Below, piece by piece: positions 63,132-64,000 of a stretch of 64,000 nt of DNA. How positions within the stretch are numbered: position 1 is the stretch's first letter; every line of letters starts with the position of its first letter. The notes under the pieces are model-generated. The model was not told where the DNA came from. It was given only the letters and a program-made list of their open reading frames with translations, and searched no databases. This DNA is from Rhodobacteraceae bacterium HTCC2083. GTDB taxonomy: Bacteria > Pseudomonadota > Alphaproteobacteria > Rhodobacterales > Rhodobacteraceae. Made by a program: the position numbers and the translations under genes. Where the stretch lies: positions 3,309,274 to 3,373,273 of the forward strand of contig DS995276.1 in the NCBI GenBank assembly GCA_000156115.1, written 5' to 3'.

Positions 63132-63248
63132 ATGGCCTTCTCAGATCCCCCCGAACCACCAGCAAAAACTATTCAAACCGCACCGGCAAACAAACCTAGA
63201 GAAAAACCGGAAAAACCTGTTCTATTTACGGATTTTGCCATTATCTGA
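63132..63248 (+). CDS. Small proline/lysine-rich protein (38 residues), unknown
   Basis: The frame MAFSDPPEPPAKTIQTAPAN continues KPREKPEKPVLFTDFAII and stops at 63248. AAAGGA lies six bases before the ATG, a good ribosome-binding site, and the gene is 28 bases ahead of the TfoX-like gene. The composition (many Pro, Lys, Glu) suggests a disordered peptide. Its size falls below usual gene-calling limits. Confidence 0.45.
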   Translation: MAFSDPPEPPAKTIQTAPANKPREKPEKPVLFTDFAII

Positions 63249-63276
63249 TCTCCCGTCTCTGTGTTAGACAAGAGAC

Positions 63277-63618
63277 ATGACAGATCTCGTATCCAGCATT
63301 CCCAATCTCGGGCCAGCAAGTGACATCAGCTTTGCAAGAGCAGGTTTAACAAGTGCTCAACAGGTCCATGACTTAGGCGCTGAAGCCTGCTATGCCAAAC
63401 TCATTCGCGCTAGGACAAAGCCGCATTTCATCGATTTTTACGCGCTCGCAATGGGCCTGCAAGGGCGTCCATGGAATGATTGCCAAGGCGCTGAAAAAGC
63501 CGCGTTGCATGTGACATTCGACATACTCAAAGAGACACCCAAAAGTACAAAAGAAAAGGGCCGCTCCGATCTTGAAGCAGCCCTAGATGCGATTGGCGTC
63601 ATCGTAAAAGCGCGCTAA
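63277..63618 (+). CDS. TfoX C-terminal-domain protein
   Basis: A 113-residue protein. The helix-hairpin-helix-like TfoX_C pattern is present: SSIPNLGPASDISFARAGLTSAQQVHDLGAEACYAKLI, then HFIDFYALAMGLQGRPWNDC. The N-terminal half of full TfoX/Sxy is absent, as in many stand-alone members. The Sxy relatives regulate competence genes, but the single-domain proteins have no settled role. A C-terminal acidic/basic tail follows. Confidence 0.85.
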   Translation: MTDLVSSIPNLGPASDISFARAGLTSAQQVHDLGAEACYAKLIRARTKPHFIDFYALAMGLQGRPWNDCQGAEKAALHVTFDILKETPKSTKEKGRSDLEAALDAIGVIVKAR

Positions 63619-63637
63619 CGCCCGTCTTCATCTTTCT

Positions 63638-63657
63638 ACAAATACCCGGGGGGTGAG
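63638..63657. repeat. AAATACCC-GGGGGG intergenic motif
   Basis: ACAAATACCCGGGGGGTGAG lies between the TfoX-like gene and the truncated oxidoreductase. Related sequences occur at 11233-11251 (AAAATACCTCGGGGTGCTC) and, more distantly, at 14750-14771, each just beyond a gene end. Its role is unknown. Confidence 0.35.
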
Positions 63658-64000
63658 ACTCTTGAAGGCGCTTTGTATCACGCGACGGATGGTTACATTA
63701 ATCCTGCTGATGTGACCATGGCGATGGCCAAAGGTGCGCGTCAACGCGGTGTTGAGATCGTGCGCCGTTTGCAGGCGGATAGCTTTGAATGGACGGGCAC
63801 GCATTGGGAGGTGACATGTTCCAAGATGATCGAAAAACGCGGTAATCTGATCGCTTCGGATGAGCAGGTGGTGATCACCGCAGAGCATGTCGTGACCGCA
63901 TCCCGGCAATCACGCGCAGCGCACGGCGAAGATGCTCGGCATCAAGATCCCAGCGATCCCTGTGGAGCACCAGTTTATTGTCACTGACGTTGATCCTACG
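63655..64000 (+). pseudogene. Truncated, frameshifted FAD-dependent oxidoreductase (dimethylglycine/sarcosine dehydrogenase-like), open at the right edge
   Basis: The frame begins without a start codon as ETLEGALYHATDGYINPADV and reads TMAMAKGARQRGVEIVRR to EHVVTAS. It then shifts: continuing in the next frame gives GNHAQRTAKMLGIKIPAIPVEHQFIVTDVDP to the window end. Removing one C from the CCC at about 63902-63905 joins them. The sequence matches the substrate/FAD region of DMGDH-type enzymes that demethylate glycine derivatives. The preceding 150 or so residues of the family are missing. Confidence 0.75.

Noticed and set aside
1..64000. CRISPR array, prophage or integrated plasmid
   Set aside because: No regularly spaced repeats, phage structural genes, integrase or replication genes were seen; the only mobile element is the IS at 48216-49586.

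Overview
The window comes from the chromosome of an alphaproteobacterium, most likely a marine Rhodobacteraceae of the Roseobacter group. The evidence is the classical order dusB(nifR3)-ntrB-ntrC-ntrY-ntrX-trkA-trkH-hfq-hflX, the IspD-IspF fusion, the aglEFGAK alpha-glucoside locus, the DUF4169 and ribbon-helix-helix genes next to fumC, and a separate corrinoid/methyl-folate operon. Genes are densely packed with many ATGA or TAATG overlaps. No identification was made by database search; all calls rest on reading the sequence.

Layout. 1-9250: end of a probable branched-chain permease, bdhA, a candidate structured RNA ending in a strong minus-strand terminator, a YejA-like peptide-binding protein, an acyl-CoA ligase / FrnE-like / MFS cluster, icd, and a decayed RTX calcium-binding gene. 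9280-14740: class II amidotransferase, DUF6356, Lrp regulator with an SMR exporter, a 3-hydroxyisobutyrate-dehydrogenase-like enzyme and a penicillin-acylase-family hydrolase. 14780-26780 (minus strand): RNA chaperone, GTPase, potassium uptake and the two nitrogen two-component systems. 26900-32700: ispDF-pgpA-cinA, an ammonium transporter, an alkB broken by one frameshift, a START-domain protein and hpt. 32700-41800: sufE, rnd, purMN, a CAU tRNA, rlmE, ppx, and a three-gene operon (small PF13769-like protein, MetF-like reductase, methyl-H4folate:corrinoid methyltransferase).

42100-53400 is the most interesting part. It is an alpha/beta-glucoside utilisation locus: aglE, F, G, A, K on the minus strand, with divergent aglR, a GH1 beta-glucosidase and glucokinase. 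The binding-protein gene aglE is split by an insertion sequence of the IS110 family (IS1111-like, with subterminal inverted repeats). Exact removal of the element restores a 428-residue reading frame. The element's non-coding 3' region folds on paper into two internal loops. Segments of these loops repeat the sequence at the insertion point and at the element's own end. This is what a guide ('bridge' or 'seek') RNA should look like, and here both the guide and the natural target can be read in one place.

53400-64000: an SspB-like adaptor, fumC, small RNA-age or DNA-binding genes, a cytochrome P450 translationally coupled to a membrane protein with a GHSSG elbow, ccdA, tusA, RNase E, a TfoX C-terminal-domain protein and a truncated, frameshifted FAD oxidoreductase fragment at the right edge.
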